Shown in pieces: positions 1 through 11,800 of a stretch of DNA of 64,000 nt. Source of the DNA: Ecdyonurus torrentis. Lineage: Eukaryota > Arthropoda > Insecta > Ephemeroptera > Heptageniidae. Position 1 is the first letter of the stretch. Each line of letters starts with the position of its first letter. Location: NCBI GenBank assembly GCA_949318235.1, contig OX439132.1:9426338-9490337 (forward strand). The letters are read 5' to 3'. The translations under genes were made by a program, and so were the position numbers. The notes under the pieces were generated by a model. That model was not told the origin of the DNA. It made no database searches and saw only the letters and a program-made list of their open reading frames with translations.

Positions 1-727
1 AACATGATTCACTCATATTATGTATAGATGTTATAGTAAAAAGGCTTTATTAAAAAAAAAAACTTTCCATATAGTGCTTCTATATACGCATCCACAGATA
101 TAGAATGAACAAATACTATGAGTATGTAAGAAAAGTTGCCCATCTGGCATCTACTAAGGGACAGCAGTGCACCGGACTCTTAAGTCGTAAGATCATATTT
201 TGTTATTGCATTTTCCAAACAAGAGCTCAATTTTGTTTATTTATTTAGGTAACAAAAAAAATTGTATGTAAGTGATTTCAACGAGTCAATGAAGTCTTTC
301 CGTCTCCCAGTATTAAATTAAAATTGTATGGTAGTTTTATTTTATAAATAATAAGTCATATAGATTACTATAAATACTAAAATGTTCGTGAAGTTCGATG
401 AATTATTGAAAAATGAAGCTTTATCAGTTTTTTTTTTTTAAATCTTAGAACCTCTAATTTTTATACTCTTAGCGCCTGGTGATTTAGAAGTTATGCAACT
501 TGTTTTACATATTCGTTTTACAAGTTGCCTACATTTCAGGCGTTTTCATATAATATTAAATTTTAATTTTTTGTATAAATAATTTAATTTATTAGCTTAT
601 GATATAAGTTTAATTTACAATTAAATTGAGAAGTTACTTTTCTATGTAACTAAAAATAATGATAAGTTGACTTATTTGTTTATATTTTTTTGCTTATATA
701 CAAACTATACAGTAAGTGATTTAGTGC
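1..727. other. DMC1 3' flank, no gene seen
   Basis: This AT-rich stretch lies downstream of the DMC1 stop codon on the minus strand. No open frame or recognisable repeat is visible. A TTTATT at 236-241 (AATAAA on the minus strand) is a possible DMC1 polyadenylation signal, implying a 3' UTR of about 0.5 kb. Other A/T-rich candidates occur nearby, so the choice is uncertain. Confidence 0.4.
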
Positions 728-3191
728 TCAGTCTTTCGCATCAGCGATGCCTCCTGCTGTGATGGCAAAGGTCGCTTCACTTTCAGGTAAATCAGGACTG
801 CAAAAAAACAAACAAAGTAATTAATGTCATTGCACTTTTACACTTTCTCATTTTTGTAACAACGATAGAAGACAAAAGAATGATTTTAAACTGATTACAC
901 AATACATCATAATAACCTAAAAGTTATTTTAGATAATAATATTATATATTTTTAAACTAATTGCTAAATAATAATAATATTAATAACTTAATAAGCAAAT
1001 GAAACACACCTGTCGTAGATCTTTGCAATGCGTGTCTCTCCTCGACCTTTACGCAGCGAAATACGCACAGTGGAAGCATGAGCAAGAATGTTACCACCGA
1101 TCGGCTTCTTTGGGTCTGCCTGAAAAACACAAATAGGGATAATTTTCTGTTATAAAAGAGCTTACTTTGATTAGTTTTTCATAGTGATGACTTACTTGGA
1201 AAGACATAGTAGCCCCTGGATCTGACGTCATCTGGTTTGTGATGAAGATAGACAAGTTGTACTCCTCAGAAATCTTCTGCAGACGTGACATCATCTGGGC
1301 CAATTTTTGTTGTCTGTCAGCAAGTTCACCTCGTCCACTGTAGTCCACTCGGAACAATGCCATTACAGAATCCACGATCTGAAATCATTAATAACATGGA
1401 TTTTATTAATTTTTTAATAATAATAAAACTAAAAAAAAAAAAAAAAAGTATATAACTATATATTTAAGAACATAAGCATGTGATATTGGTATAAGCTATT
1501 TAAAAACTGTGATATAAATTAGAAAGTTTAAATACAATATTTGCATGACTCATGATAATTAAAACAATTATAAAACTGCATTAAAATTAGAAATATACAT
1601 GAATGAGTATAAAGTAAAGTCATGCCAGTAAAATAAAATAAACTGCAAAAAGAAGACGAAGAAAAAAAAGTATACTGACATAATAATATATATTAATAAG
1701 AACGCAGCCTTACGAGCAGTTTGAAGACACCTGCTTCCTCATGCAGTAGTGCGGCCACGTTGTCCAACAGTTCGTGCTGTTGTTCACTTGTGTACACACG
1801 GGCACACAGCACGTTGTCTAGCACGGCAGTCTGATCCAGGCCGAAGCGATCAGCAATCGAACGCAGACGATCAGGACGACTGTAGGGGTTAAAGTTAAGG
1901 AAAAAAAATTGTTGCAAATGCAAAATATCTTTATTTTTAGTCTCCTACAATCAATATGCAATAACAGAATCACATTTGCAAATGAAATGAAGGCCATACA
2001 TTCGTTAAGTTAGAATAAATTTCATTATGATACATTTAATAAAATATTTTTATTTTATTAAAAACCAGAAAAGGGTACAAGGTGTGTTCTGTATCGAGAA
2101 AAATAACTTTTCCTCCCTGATATCCGCCAGATCCAGGCATTTGAGCAGTGACACAAAGAGTGTGAGAGAGCTGCGTTTTTCCAGTGCGAAACTCGCCAAA
2201 CACTTCAGTGATTGCCATTGACTCCACGCCTCCTCCCATCAGCTTACTGTAAAAACAAAATAAATTATAATAATATAATTAATTGTAGTAATTTTATTTG
2301 CCTTGCTTTTTTTATTATACTTTTTCTTTCATGAATTGCTTACTCTAATTCCTGGCTGCCAGTGCTAATTTTGAAGACACTTTTGCGCTTCTCACTCACT
2401 TCTAAAGCTGTCAAAAACGAACCTCTTGAAGATTCCGTTGCTAATTTTGCAACAGCTTCTTTAATTTTGTCAACTTTAGCTTCAGAAAATCCTTTGATGG
2501 CGCACATTCGACGACGTGTCCACATCTGAATACCTTTGATGGTGCAGATCCCAGCTGCTTTCAGTTTTTTGATATCAGCCACGTTCTGAAAACAAAAAGC
2601 ACATATTACAGATTAAACCACTCATATTTAAAGGCAGCCCCACCCAATCAGGCAAAATACATTACACACACACAACACATAAACAGGTAAATTTATTCAC
2701 CCGCCACGTGAACCTCCCATTTAAAAGGGATTCGTTCCCCCCTCCCCCATAGCAGTATAGACGCAAAAAATGAACGTAAAAACAAAATATTCCATAATAT
2801 TTTCTTTAAATGATAATTTATAAAAAAAAGTTTTTGTAGTATGTAGTAACGTGTATATGAATATAGTGCTACTGCACAATATGGAAGGCGACCATAATTT
2901 GTATGACAGAGGACCTGCAGAGGACAGAGCTATATAGGCAGCACGATGCGACGAAAGCGCACGCAGTCGACAAGCGAACGATTCGTAAAAGCTCGATCGG
3001 TTCGACAGTTCTAAGTTATCAGGACACATATCATAACATACTGTACTTTGTACTTCATAATATACACTTACGATGCCATGATTCTGTAAAATATCAACAT
3101 CCTGAAAGAAACTTTCCTCATCTTCGACATCAGATACTTCTTCCTCTACCGCTTGGTCATCTTGAATTTTTTGTTCTTGACGAGCAAACAT
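728..3191 (-). CDS. DMC1: DMC1 meiotic recombinase, complete, 7 exons
   Basis: RecA/RAD51-family strand-exchange ATPase that acts in the meiotic nucleus, forming filaments on resected DNA and pairing homologues. Seven coding exons on the minus strand: 3191-3072, 2585-2344, 2246-2079, 1879-1714, 1378-1196, 1119-1010 and 797-728. All have GT-AG borders and the phases join without a break (1059 nt, 352 residues; human DMC1 is 340). The start is the only ATG fitting the acidic N-terminus ([12 protein letters not shown]). Exon 2 carries the helix-hairpin-helix region ([20 protein letters not shown]). Exon 3 carries Walker [10 protein letters not shown] followed by [10 protein letters not shown]. 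Walker B is split between exons 4 and 5 (FKLL|IVDS). Exon 6 gives [17 protein letters not shown] and the C-terminus is [11 protein letters not shown]. These match DMC1 rather than RAD51, notably the N-terminal [21 protein letters not shown]. It is head to head with SNU13. No disabling change is seen. Confidence 0.96.
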
Positions 3192-3764
3192 TTTGCATCA
3201 AATTGGAAATATATATTACTCTACACTGGAAACCTATTTGCTTAAACTACTGAAATGGCTTTCCTTTGTGAAATAAGCCCAATAAATAAAGTTAACTGAA
3301 TGTAAAAACTACTTAATTTTGTAATTTGTGATGAGAAAGTACAAAAATTTCTTTTAAAACTTATGGAGGGCCTGCTATTAACCGGAAACGACAGTGCCGT
3401 CAGTGCAACAACCAAACATGCAAAACATAATTCTATGTGAATATATTTTTAAATAAATAAACCTCAAAAAATTAATAAAATGAATTAAATTTTAATTTAT
3501 TTAAAAAATATATATAATTTTTCCATGATTTTATTATTTTGCATGTATTTTAAGTAGCTAAATTGACTACAGCTGTTTCCGGTTTTTAAGTCTTCACTCT
3601 TCACTCTTCACATTCACAAGCAAAAACGCATTTATAACGTTTGTAGAGTTACTATTTCTAAGTTTTATTAATTTCTCTCCTCAGTGAAGCGATATTTTCG
3701 CAGAGAGGGAATAAAATCTAATTTCGGTGCACATTTAACCAAATAAAATCTCTTTATATTAAAA
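3192..3764. promoter_or_regulatory. Shared DMC1/SNU13 divergent promoter region
   Basis: This 573-bp spacer separates the divergent DMC1 and SNU13 start codons, so both promoters and 5' UTRs must lie here unless distal exons exist. It holds an inverted pair of ETS-type sites: ACCGGAAAC at 3381-3389, nearer DMC1, and GTTTCCGGT at 3575-3583, nearer SNU13. A tandem CTTCACT run (about 3593-3613) and pyrimidine-rich TTTCTCTCCTCAG (about 3672-3684) lie just upstream of SNU13 and could be its initiator or 5' UTR. The promoter role is inferred from gene arrangement. Confidence 0.6.
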
Positions 3765-6700
3765 ATGGTGAGTTTTTCTGTCATTTATGGCTGAAATGAA
3801 ATACGGCATTGTCGGCTTTTTGCACACATGTACCCCACGTGGATATTGTAATTCATATTTACAAGCTAATTATTTATCGTTTTAAGGCTTTAATGAAACT
3901 CCTTATGTATTTCAGACTGAGGAAGTGAATCCTAAGGCTTATCCTCTTGCTCCTGCTGCCTTGACAAGCAAGATTTTAAATCTTGTTCAACAGGCTATGA
4001 ACTACAAGCAGCTAAGGAGGGGAGCTAATGAAGGTAATGTATGCCATAACATATCTTAATTATTTTGATATATATCTACAATGATGTCCACGTAAAATAT
4101 GTATGACCTCACATACATATTTTGTTGTTACATGTCTTTTTATTTTGTTTTAAAATGAGATTTGTATTCGTACATAATGTGTGTTTATGTACCGGTATGT
4201 ACATATGTATGTGCACATACTACATGCATGTAATAGTATATAGTATTTATTTTTAGCAGCTTAAAAAATAAAATCTTACAAACCAAGTACATTGCAGTTT
4301 GGTACATTATTTTACATATTCGTTAATTATGTATAGTAATACGATCTGTAAACATATATTATCCCACCAGTCAGGGAGGTCCATTTACTGGTATGCATAT
4401 GTATGTTTGATGATGCAAACTGAGCAAAGTATGTAGAACACTGCATATGGTAATATCATCCAATGATACATACCGGTAACCCAAGTCCATGGTTGATAAT
4501 ATTAATGGTGTTTGTAAACCCTTTTTTTTTTTTTTTTTTTGTGCTCCAAACCACAAAAAGTACGATTACCTAATGCTGTAAATGGAATTGCGCATATTTT
4601 GGAGCAAAGGGAACAGGGTTTATGAACATCATTATTTATTTACCAGAGAAAATGTAAGACAGCATTAAACTAGAAGGGGAGGGGGGGGGTGCAATAAATA
4701 TATACAGTACATCATAAAAACGAAGAGAACAATACCATTTAGTTTACAATATTTAAAGGCGTAGAACACCTTGAACGTAAAACATGTCTAATATCCCAAA
4801 ACATACCTTGATTTGGCCGATACCATTGATTTCTGATTTATTTTCCATTCACAAAATCACAGCTGTGGGTTTGTGACGCCACAGCTCACTAGTCCACAAG
4901 CGCAGAAACAGGCATGCTGTGACATCACAAACCTGCATCTGCTATTTTGGGATTCTGGTCAGGTAATTTAGGTATGTTAGGATAAAATACGTGTTTTTTT
5001 GTTCAATGGGTACATAATGAGTCGGCCTCAGTTGCTTCTTAAATAGTCAATAGCAATAAATGCTGCTTGTTTAAGCAGGGTTTCTCAACTGGTGCTCCGC
5101 GAGATGGTTTCAAGTGCCAGAATATAGGAAGAAAAAAATTGTTATGATTAAAAAAAACATATTTTAAAATAAAATATGTTCATAAGTTTTTTAACAATGC
5201 AGTACAAAATGTCTCAATTTTCATAAATATTGTATTTTGGAATAATACTTTTTATGTAATAAAAAACAAATTATTTTATTTTAGTTACGTCATTTTAGTT
5301 TTGTAAATTATATCCTCAGTTAAAACTTACAGTAAATACTGAAGTTTAGAACTATGGACAGTATTGTAATTTCTAAGCAATCTTAATTTTCCAAAATATA
5401 AATTCAAGTTAATTTTTAAAGTTTTTTTTGGACTGAGAATCGTTTTGATTTTTTTTTTTTATATTATTATTTTTTTTTATGTTCCATTAGTAACAAATAT
5501 TTTCAGAAAAATATTATTTTTCAAAATTACATTTAAAATCGTAAAATAGTTTTGAAATGTTAAAAATTAGGCTTTTAAAAACGATTTATTTCATTATATT
5601 TTTCAATTAACCATACAATTTCTGCTCTGAAGTTACAAATTTATTACATAATTTTTCCCAAGATTCCATTATATTTGTAAAATATAAAGCTGTAATTTTA
5701 GCTATAGGGTTTTTAATGGGGTGAATGTTAATATTCTTGAAATTATGTTGTATTTATTCACTTAAATTGCCTAAAAAACGGTCACGTGGTTGAAAAAAAT
5801 CGCACCTGTGGCAGGCTTTTTGGGGGCCTACACCTCCCAAATCTTACTCTTAAAAGCGATCCGCAGTTCAAAAAAGTTGAGAAACCCTGAATTAAAGCAA
5901 TGCTTAACCCTAAAAATAAGTATATTTTGTTCTTTTCTAAAACAATTTAATAGTAATCAGTTGTTTATTGTACTTTTCAAGTCCGCAGGATAAGCAAGCT
6001 CCGCGAGGGTAACGGTATAGAGTAAAAATTACTATGAGAGTAAAAATTTTGTACCCCTTACTCTGCCTGCTAAGATTACCTGAGAAGGTATACAGATACA
6101 CAGCAAAGGAAATCTACTATGTCAGAGTTTTCCTATACCCTTGCGGCTTGCTTATCCCGCGGGCTGGAAAAGTCAAATAAATGGCTAATTTCTATTGAAT
6201 TATTTTAGAGGAGAACAAAAATTACTCATTTTTAGGGTTAAGTATCGTGTTAAGTGTACATATATTATGATTCTGTACATTTCATACAGGATAAGCCAAC
6301 AGCAATGGTAGTATTTATAGCACTTCATTGATCTCTATAACTTTCTAAGCTGGCATTCTACCCTTGCTTCACTCTAACATTATATTTCATTATTTACATA
6401 CATACATATCATGACGCTATAGTCCCTTGTAGATGATTTTTAGCCTGACCTATTGATAGACCTCCACAACTTTCTATCCTGACATATTTCTCTTGCTTCC
6501 TTTTGCTTCATTATTTAAATCCATAATAATTTTTCAGCTACCAAGACTCTGAACAGAGGATTGTCAGAGTTCGTTGTGATGGCTGCTGATGCCACTCCGT
6601 TGGAAATTTTACTGCATCTACCTCTTCTGTGTGAAGATAAAAACGTACCTTATGTCTTCGTACGCTCTAAGCAAGGTGAGATAATTGCCTTTTTTTGGTT

Positions 6701-8622
6701 TTAAAAATTTTTAGGGCTGTTTTATTTAAAGTTGTACGGACAGAAAGTCAATTATTTTTCTTTTGCACAATTAAACAAAAGAATAATAAAACAGAAAATG
6801 GGGAGTGGATGTGTCACATGCATTATTTTGATTGAGGACTTTTTTTCCCCCCATGTTGGTGTTATTTTTTTCTTCTCAATCTGATGATAACGATTTTTTT
6901 TTTAATTCTTATTAGGTAGTCATTGCCATTGCCTTTAAAATAATGTATAAAAGTAGGTAATAATCTGTGAATTTCTGAGGTGGAAGCATTCTAATTACAA
7001 CCTTTAAAATATTGGCAACTTTCCTTGGTAAAGCATTTGAAGAAGATATTTAAATGTATGAAACATTGATTGCCATTGATCCATGTTTGATCCATGCCAA
7101 CAATTATTTGCTCATATTGATGTAAAATGCTTCTTATCTTACTTGGGAGTGGCATTGCCTGAAATATATGTAGGGAAAGAAATAGTTGCTTTTAATTTTT
7201 TAGTTCCTGTGAGATAAGATCTGGGGTTAAGATGTCAAGTATTTATTTTGGTGTTTGTATTTGCTCACCCTCCCAGTCGGGTCATTATTTAGGTTGAGGG
7301 TTTCTCAACATAACCCTATCTGATCATAAGTGTTTGAAACTTTGTGACAGAGGACAGCACATCCTGAGGTGCTCATACAAGTGTTTTTGGAGCTGTTGAA
7401 TCTATCAGGAGCTGAGCAATGAGCCTTGACCATAAGTGTGACCCTCCCATGTAAAATACATAGAACCTTAGAGGCACTAAAAAAAAAAAAAAAAAAAAAG
7501 TGTTTTTTGATACAATAATGAGGAAGGTGAATTCTTTTTAACCCCCACTTTTTATGACATTTTTGAAAAGAGCGTTAAAAAATTTTGAGGCGTTATTTTT
7601 TCTTAGAACGATTGGAGCATGGCAAGTATTTTTAATTAATTTTTGAAAATCGACCTTAAAAGCCTGTGATGTCTCCAATTGGGCATTTATTTCGGAAAGC
7701 ATTGCCCGTAGAAGGTTCAGTAGTCAGTTTTTTGAAATCCTGAGGAAGAGCTCATTTTATTTAACTGGTTACTGAACCTAGAACGATTAGTATTTGCCGA
7801 GAAAAAAGTGGACTGATGATGTCACAGGTTTTCTGGGCCGATTTTCAAAAATTAATTAAAAATACTTCGCACGTTCCAATCGCCCTAAGAAAAAATAGCG
7901 CCTCACAAATTTTTAAAGCTCTTTCCAAAAAAATCATAAACTTGACAAAAAAATTTCAATTCACCTTCGTCATTATAGGCCTAATTAAAGAGAAACAGAA
8001 TTATCTCAAGATTTGTTGCACTGCATTGACAGTTCATGTTGCTTGATGTAATATTAAAGCTGCTAGGAAAACGGTTAGCAAACTATTGTATGAAAGTGCC
8101 TGGTACAGCTCACAAGTGTTCAATGATATGCACTAGGAAATTGTCAAAAGCCATTTACTTTGGCAAAGTACTAGCTGCAAGGGTTAAAAGCTAAATGAAA
8201 GCTAAATAGCCAATGACGTTGTAGCAAAAATTATCTAGCTGCTTGAATCACTAATGCATCCACTCTGCAGGTATATGATAATGTCACGAACCTTAGGAAA
8301 CTCAGACTGTAGTACAGTATTGCAGTGCTGTATTGTTTTGTAGTAGGACTCTTTACATTTTCATATTATCAATGACAATATCTATAGTATGTTATTAACT
8401 TTTAAACTTATCTCTTTCATATTTTTATTTTTAGTAAGTGGGAATAATAATAGATTCTAAATTGAAACTTAGTAACCAAAATGTTCTGCTGTTACAGCTC
8501 TAGGAAGAGCCTGTGGAGTGTCAAGACCAGTGATTGCCTGCTCTGTGACCATGAATGAAGGTTCCCAACTCAAACCTCAAATCCAAGCTATCCAACTGGA
8601 GATTGAAAAGTTGCTGGTGTGA
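3765..8622 (+). CDS. SNU13: SNU13 / NHP2L1 (15.5K) K-turn RNA-binding protein, complete, 4 exons
   Basis: L7Ae-family protein that binds kink-turns in the U4 snRNA 5' stem-loop and in box C/D snoRNAs, nucleating the U4/U6.U5 tri-snRNP and rRNA 2'-O-methylation particles in nucleus and nucleolus. Exons: 3765-3767 (only the ATG), 3916-4033, 6538-6675 and 8498-8622. They encode 127 residues in an uninterrupted frame (human 128). The protein reads [14 protein letters not shown] at the start, then [18 protein letters not shown], the family hallmark [36 protein letters not shown], and ends in EIEKLLV. The start codon sits exactly at the first donor (ATG|gtgagt). Introns 2 and 3 are filled with transposon remnants described separately. 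A possible polyadenylation signal AATAAA is at 8776-8781. Convergent with ALG1. Confidence 0.96.
4503..4634. mobile_element. MITE family D, copy 1
   Basis: Short inverted-repeat element in SNU13 intron 2. Its left end GTGTTTGTAAACCC and right end GGGTTTATGAACATCATTA are inverted versions of each other. Related copies lie at 21341-21466 and 56993-57104. An internal T20 run interrupts the left arm. Confidence 0.6.
4761..5013. mobile_element. MITE family B, copy 1
   Basis: A 253-bp foldback element in SNU13 intron 2. It starts GTAGAACACCTTGAAC and ends with the inverted, slightly decayed GTTCAATGGGTAC. The second copy at 14024-14276 has the same length and the same internal segments (CATGTCTAATATCC, TTATTTTCCATTCACAAAAT, GGTATGTTAGGATA). 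No coding capacity. Confidence 0.75.
5076..5889. mobile_element. Non-autonomous hAT-like element
   Basis: An 814-bp AT-rich segment in SNU13 intron 2 bounded by perfect 15-bp inverted ends CAGGGTTTCTCAACT and AGTTGAGAAACCCTG. CAG...CTG termini with a TTCTCAA core are typical of hAT non-autonomous elements. The flanks (TGTTTAAG and AATTAAAG) are only weakly compatible with a decayed 8-bp target duplication. No transposase frame is present. Confidence 0.75.
5908..6237. mobile_element. piggyBac-like MITE flanked by TTAA
   Basis: A 330-bp element flanked by TTAA on both sides (5904-5907 and 6238-6241). The inverted ends are CCCTAAAAATAAGTA and TACTCATTTTTAGGG. An inner inverted pair is GGATAAGCAAGC...GAGGGTA against TACCCTTGCGGCTTGCTTATCC. 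TTAA duplication plus CCCT-type ends is the signature of piggyBac-mobilised elements. It starts 19 bp after the hAT-like element, in SNU13 intron 2. Confidence 0.8.
6290..6515 (-). mobile_element. Antisense 3' tails of a LINE, two divergent pieces
   Basis: The part at about 6395-6515 is, on the minus strand, closely similar to the LINE 3' tail at 9900-10010. It shares TGATAGACCTCCACAACTT (read on plus), the GACGCTATA..CCCTT segment and the ACATACATACATA tail. Positions 6290-6390 look like a second, more divergent copy of the same region (TTATAGAGATCAATGA, GCTGTTGGCTTATCC on minus). Both lie in SNU13 intron 2 and are non-coding. Confidence 0.6.
7259..7455 (+). repeat. Repeat family F, copy 1
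   Basis: Degenerate interspersed repeat in SNU13 intron 3. The reverse complement of 12782-13041 shares TCACCCTC, GGTCTCTCAACA-like, GAAACTTTGTGAC, CACATCCT and the 19-mer AGGAGCTGAGCAATGAGCC with it. No coding potential. Confidence 0.6.
7510..7985. mobile_element. Foldback element with ~170-bp arms
   Basis: The left arm (about 7510-7680) and right arm (about 7810-7985) are long inverted repeats of each other. Landmarks are AGGAAGGTGAATT against AATTCACCTTCG, TATTTTTTCTTAG against CTAAGAAAAAATA, and the perfect core AGTATTTTTAATTAATTTTT. The arms have drifted by substitutions and small indels. It lies in SNU13 intron 3. The spacer (about 7681-7809) shows no open frame of note. Confidence 0.75.
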
Positions 8623-8853
8623 GTCCGATGCAAATATATCACCTCGTTCATTACATTCTAATTTTCATAACCTAAAAGTTAAATGAGTACGAGACCATAA
8701 TTGTAATTTTTCTTTTTATATTTAACTGCTTGTTTTACATGCTTACATAAAATATTAATATGTATAACATTATAAAATAAAAAAATATTATTTTAAATCA
8801 TACAACATGGAGTGTCTGGTCATTTGATTACAACATACATTTAATTGTTTAAT

Positions 8854-11800
8854 TTAATCATAAGTAAAAATTGGTGCAGCAGAAGTCTTCCAGTTTTGAT
8901 CCCAACGAATGTCGGCCCATGATTTAATATTATCACGGAACAGTTTCCTACGTTCTTGTAGTCTCTTGTTGTTCGGGTACTCAAAAAGCCAGTCTTCAAG
9001 TAGTTTAGCAAGTTGTGGGGAATCATTAAACAGCATGCCAGTTTTTCCTTCTGTGATCAGCTCGCCAAGACTGGAAAGGTTGAAGTTTTGAACCAGTCAG
9101 TTATATGTAGGTATTAGCAATAAATTGATTACATACAAAGATACTAACAGTAAGCTGTTCTACAATAAGTATACTTGCAAAAGATGGGTTTAGTGGGAAA
9201 AAAAAAAAAAAAAAAAAAAAAAGAAGAAGAAGAAGAAGAAAGAACAGCAAACTCTTGAACCCAACAATACTAATAAAATGCTGGCACATGACTGCATTTC
9301 TGTCTTTATTTAATATACTTTCTTATGACGAAGCTATAATGCAAGTTAGAAACATTTCTTCTTGCTGAAATTTTTGCTGTAGCTTCCTGAGACTCAAAAC
9401 TATTGTTACCTGAATTTCAACAAAAAAATTTGCTGTGAAAATTACTTCATGAATTTATTTTGGTTTTGATTTTTATATTTTTTTTAATGATAACAAGGTT
9501 TATGATCTAACATGAATTAGCCCTAAAATTTACTGCATTTAACATTTTATTTACCACTTGAAATTAAATGCAAATACTGGCAGACCGCATCCAAACATAT
9601 CCACAACCTTCATGGGCAGATCTAGTCCACTTGTTGAAGTGTGGAGGCTCACTCCTAACTCTGCACAACCTAAACATGATTTACAAAGTTATTATGCTTG
9701 AGGTAATGGGTAATGAAAGAATAGCAAAGCAGGTATTTCATAGTAGAGTGGATGGAAGGAGAGATAGAGGCAGGCCTAAAACATCATGGTCTGAGGTGGT
9801 TGGAAGATGTTTGAAAAATAAGAATGTACGCAGTATGAAATGCAAAAGGAAATGTATGAAACAAGGTATGAGACTGGCGGAAGCAAGTGAAGTATGTCAG
9901 GATAGGAAGTTGTGGAGGTCTATCACTTGGTCAGGATAAAACATCTGTGTTGTTGGCTTACCCCGAAAGGGATTTATAGCGTCATGATATGTATGTATGT
10001 ATGTATTATGCTTCAACATGAAGCTGATAATTAGCCAAAACCAGATAAGGAAAAATTAATAATAATAATAATAATAATAAAAAGCACCTGTTGATTAGCA
10101 GTTTACTGAGCCTTATTTTAATATTTAAAAAAAATAGTATCAAGCATATTCTATGCTTGAAATTTGAAACTTTATCCAAACAGACAATCTACCAATTAGA
10201 GAATTTTTGTGTTTAATTATTTTTCAATTCAATGTGTTCCTAATTCTATTATTTGCTTTCATATGTTTTTATTTATTATTATTATTATTATTTTTTTAAC
10301 ATTTACATACTAACTGGGTGAACTTTTATTATTATTACCTAACAGTCGTGGATAGTCTTCTGCTTGTAGCCACGGAGTAACAACTCGAACTCCTTGCCAT
10401 TGTTTTGTAGCTATTAATTTACGATAGTGCTCTTTAAGTGGTCCTTTTCCTGTAATGGCACAAACTAGCAATGGAAATGAGCCAGGATTCTGATTGTAGC
10501 CTTCCTCATATTCTGAAATTATAGAAAATAATTGATATTTGTATTCAGTCTATAGGGTGTGTACGCATGACGTCATTCTGAGTGCTTTTCGATGCTCTTT
10601 TTGAGCTATGAATAACATTGCTCAGCATAGGGCAAACGTAGTTTTTGGCTATTTTTTTTGGAAAATCAGCTATTTTTTGGTCATTATTATTTTTCTTGCA
10701 TACTTGAGGTACTAATTCAACCTGTTAACAGCATCATTGTTCTCAAAAAAATTGCAAAATATTTTTAAACTGGCAAAATGTGCCATTTTCCTATACCGGC
10801 CAATGTTATTTAGTACTCACTTATGACGTCGACTTTAACATGAATGAAACCACCCTATACCTTGTCATTTTCTTACCCTGCAAAGCGTCTAGCAGTATAC
10901 CAAAATCTTCATCCTCAGTCCAGCTTGTGCTAGATACAAGTAAAGCTATTGGAATATTCTCAGGGGCTATCAGAGCTTTGCCTAGCTCATGATATGTGTT
11001 ACTTAATTCTGTTAATACTTGTTTTGTGTTTGAAATGGGTTGAAACTGCATTGGTGGACGATCGTAAAGAGTCAGTGACCTAAAGTTGAAGAATGTATTT
11101 TTTTTTAAACACAACATTGGATGAGCTAATAGTAAATTGAAATTAGATAAAATTGCAAATTACCTGACTCCCCAGCGTTTCTTTAGATCTTCTTTCATAG
11201 CTTTAGTAACGCATAACCCAGCATCAGCTCTCTGTCCAAAAAATCCTTCCATCCAGTATGTTAACCTAGGAAGTAAAGGTAGCTCTCCTTTCGTCGCATG
11301 ATCTTTTTCCATTATTACTGCCGCTGCTGCCATGACGCTGTATCCATAATTGTGCCAGTCAATCACAAAGCGACAACTAGGAACCACCGTACGACAAAAC
11401 AACCAGCACACGCCAAGTGTTGGAACTGAAGGAGGATTTTGCATCAACAGATGAGTACATCTTCCTTCACTTAAACGGACCCAAATTAGTGTCATCAGAA
11501 GTGTAAGTCCTTGCCATGCTGCCTTCAAGATATATGCTAAAATTCCAGGTAAGTCTGGGGGAGAAAAAAATGCATGATTCGGCATAAATGGTATGGTAAG
11601 TATAAAATACAGAACTTAACCTATTTTTGTGATCTATTTATCACTATCTACGTATTGATTTCTACTTACATTTCTTGAAGTTTGGACATGATGGAATGTA
11701 ATGAATCTGGATAGAATTATTCCTAGTGAGCTCTTTGATAGGAACAGAACCTTTGTAGCCGACTAAATCAACATTAAAACCTTCTTTTGCTAATGACAAT

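Noticed and set aside
4400..4450. Box C/D snoRNA in SNU13 intron 2 (TGATGAT ... CTGA)
   Set aside because: The boxes are only about 9 nt apart with no terminal stem, so this is not a snoRNA.
8841..9026. Overlapping minus-strand frame beside the ALG1 last exon
   Set aside because: Out of frame with the ALG1 protein, whose C-terminus ([15 protein letters not shown]) is in the other frame.
9568..9939. 123-codon plus-strand frame as a single gene
   Set aside because: Its first third is the antisense of ALG1 exon 9669-9555 and the rest is a LINE C-terminal remnant, so the frame is fortuitous.
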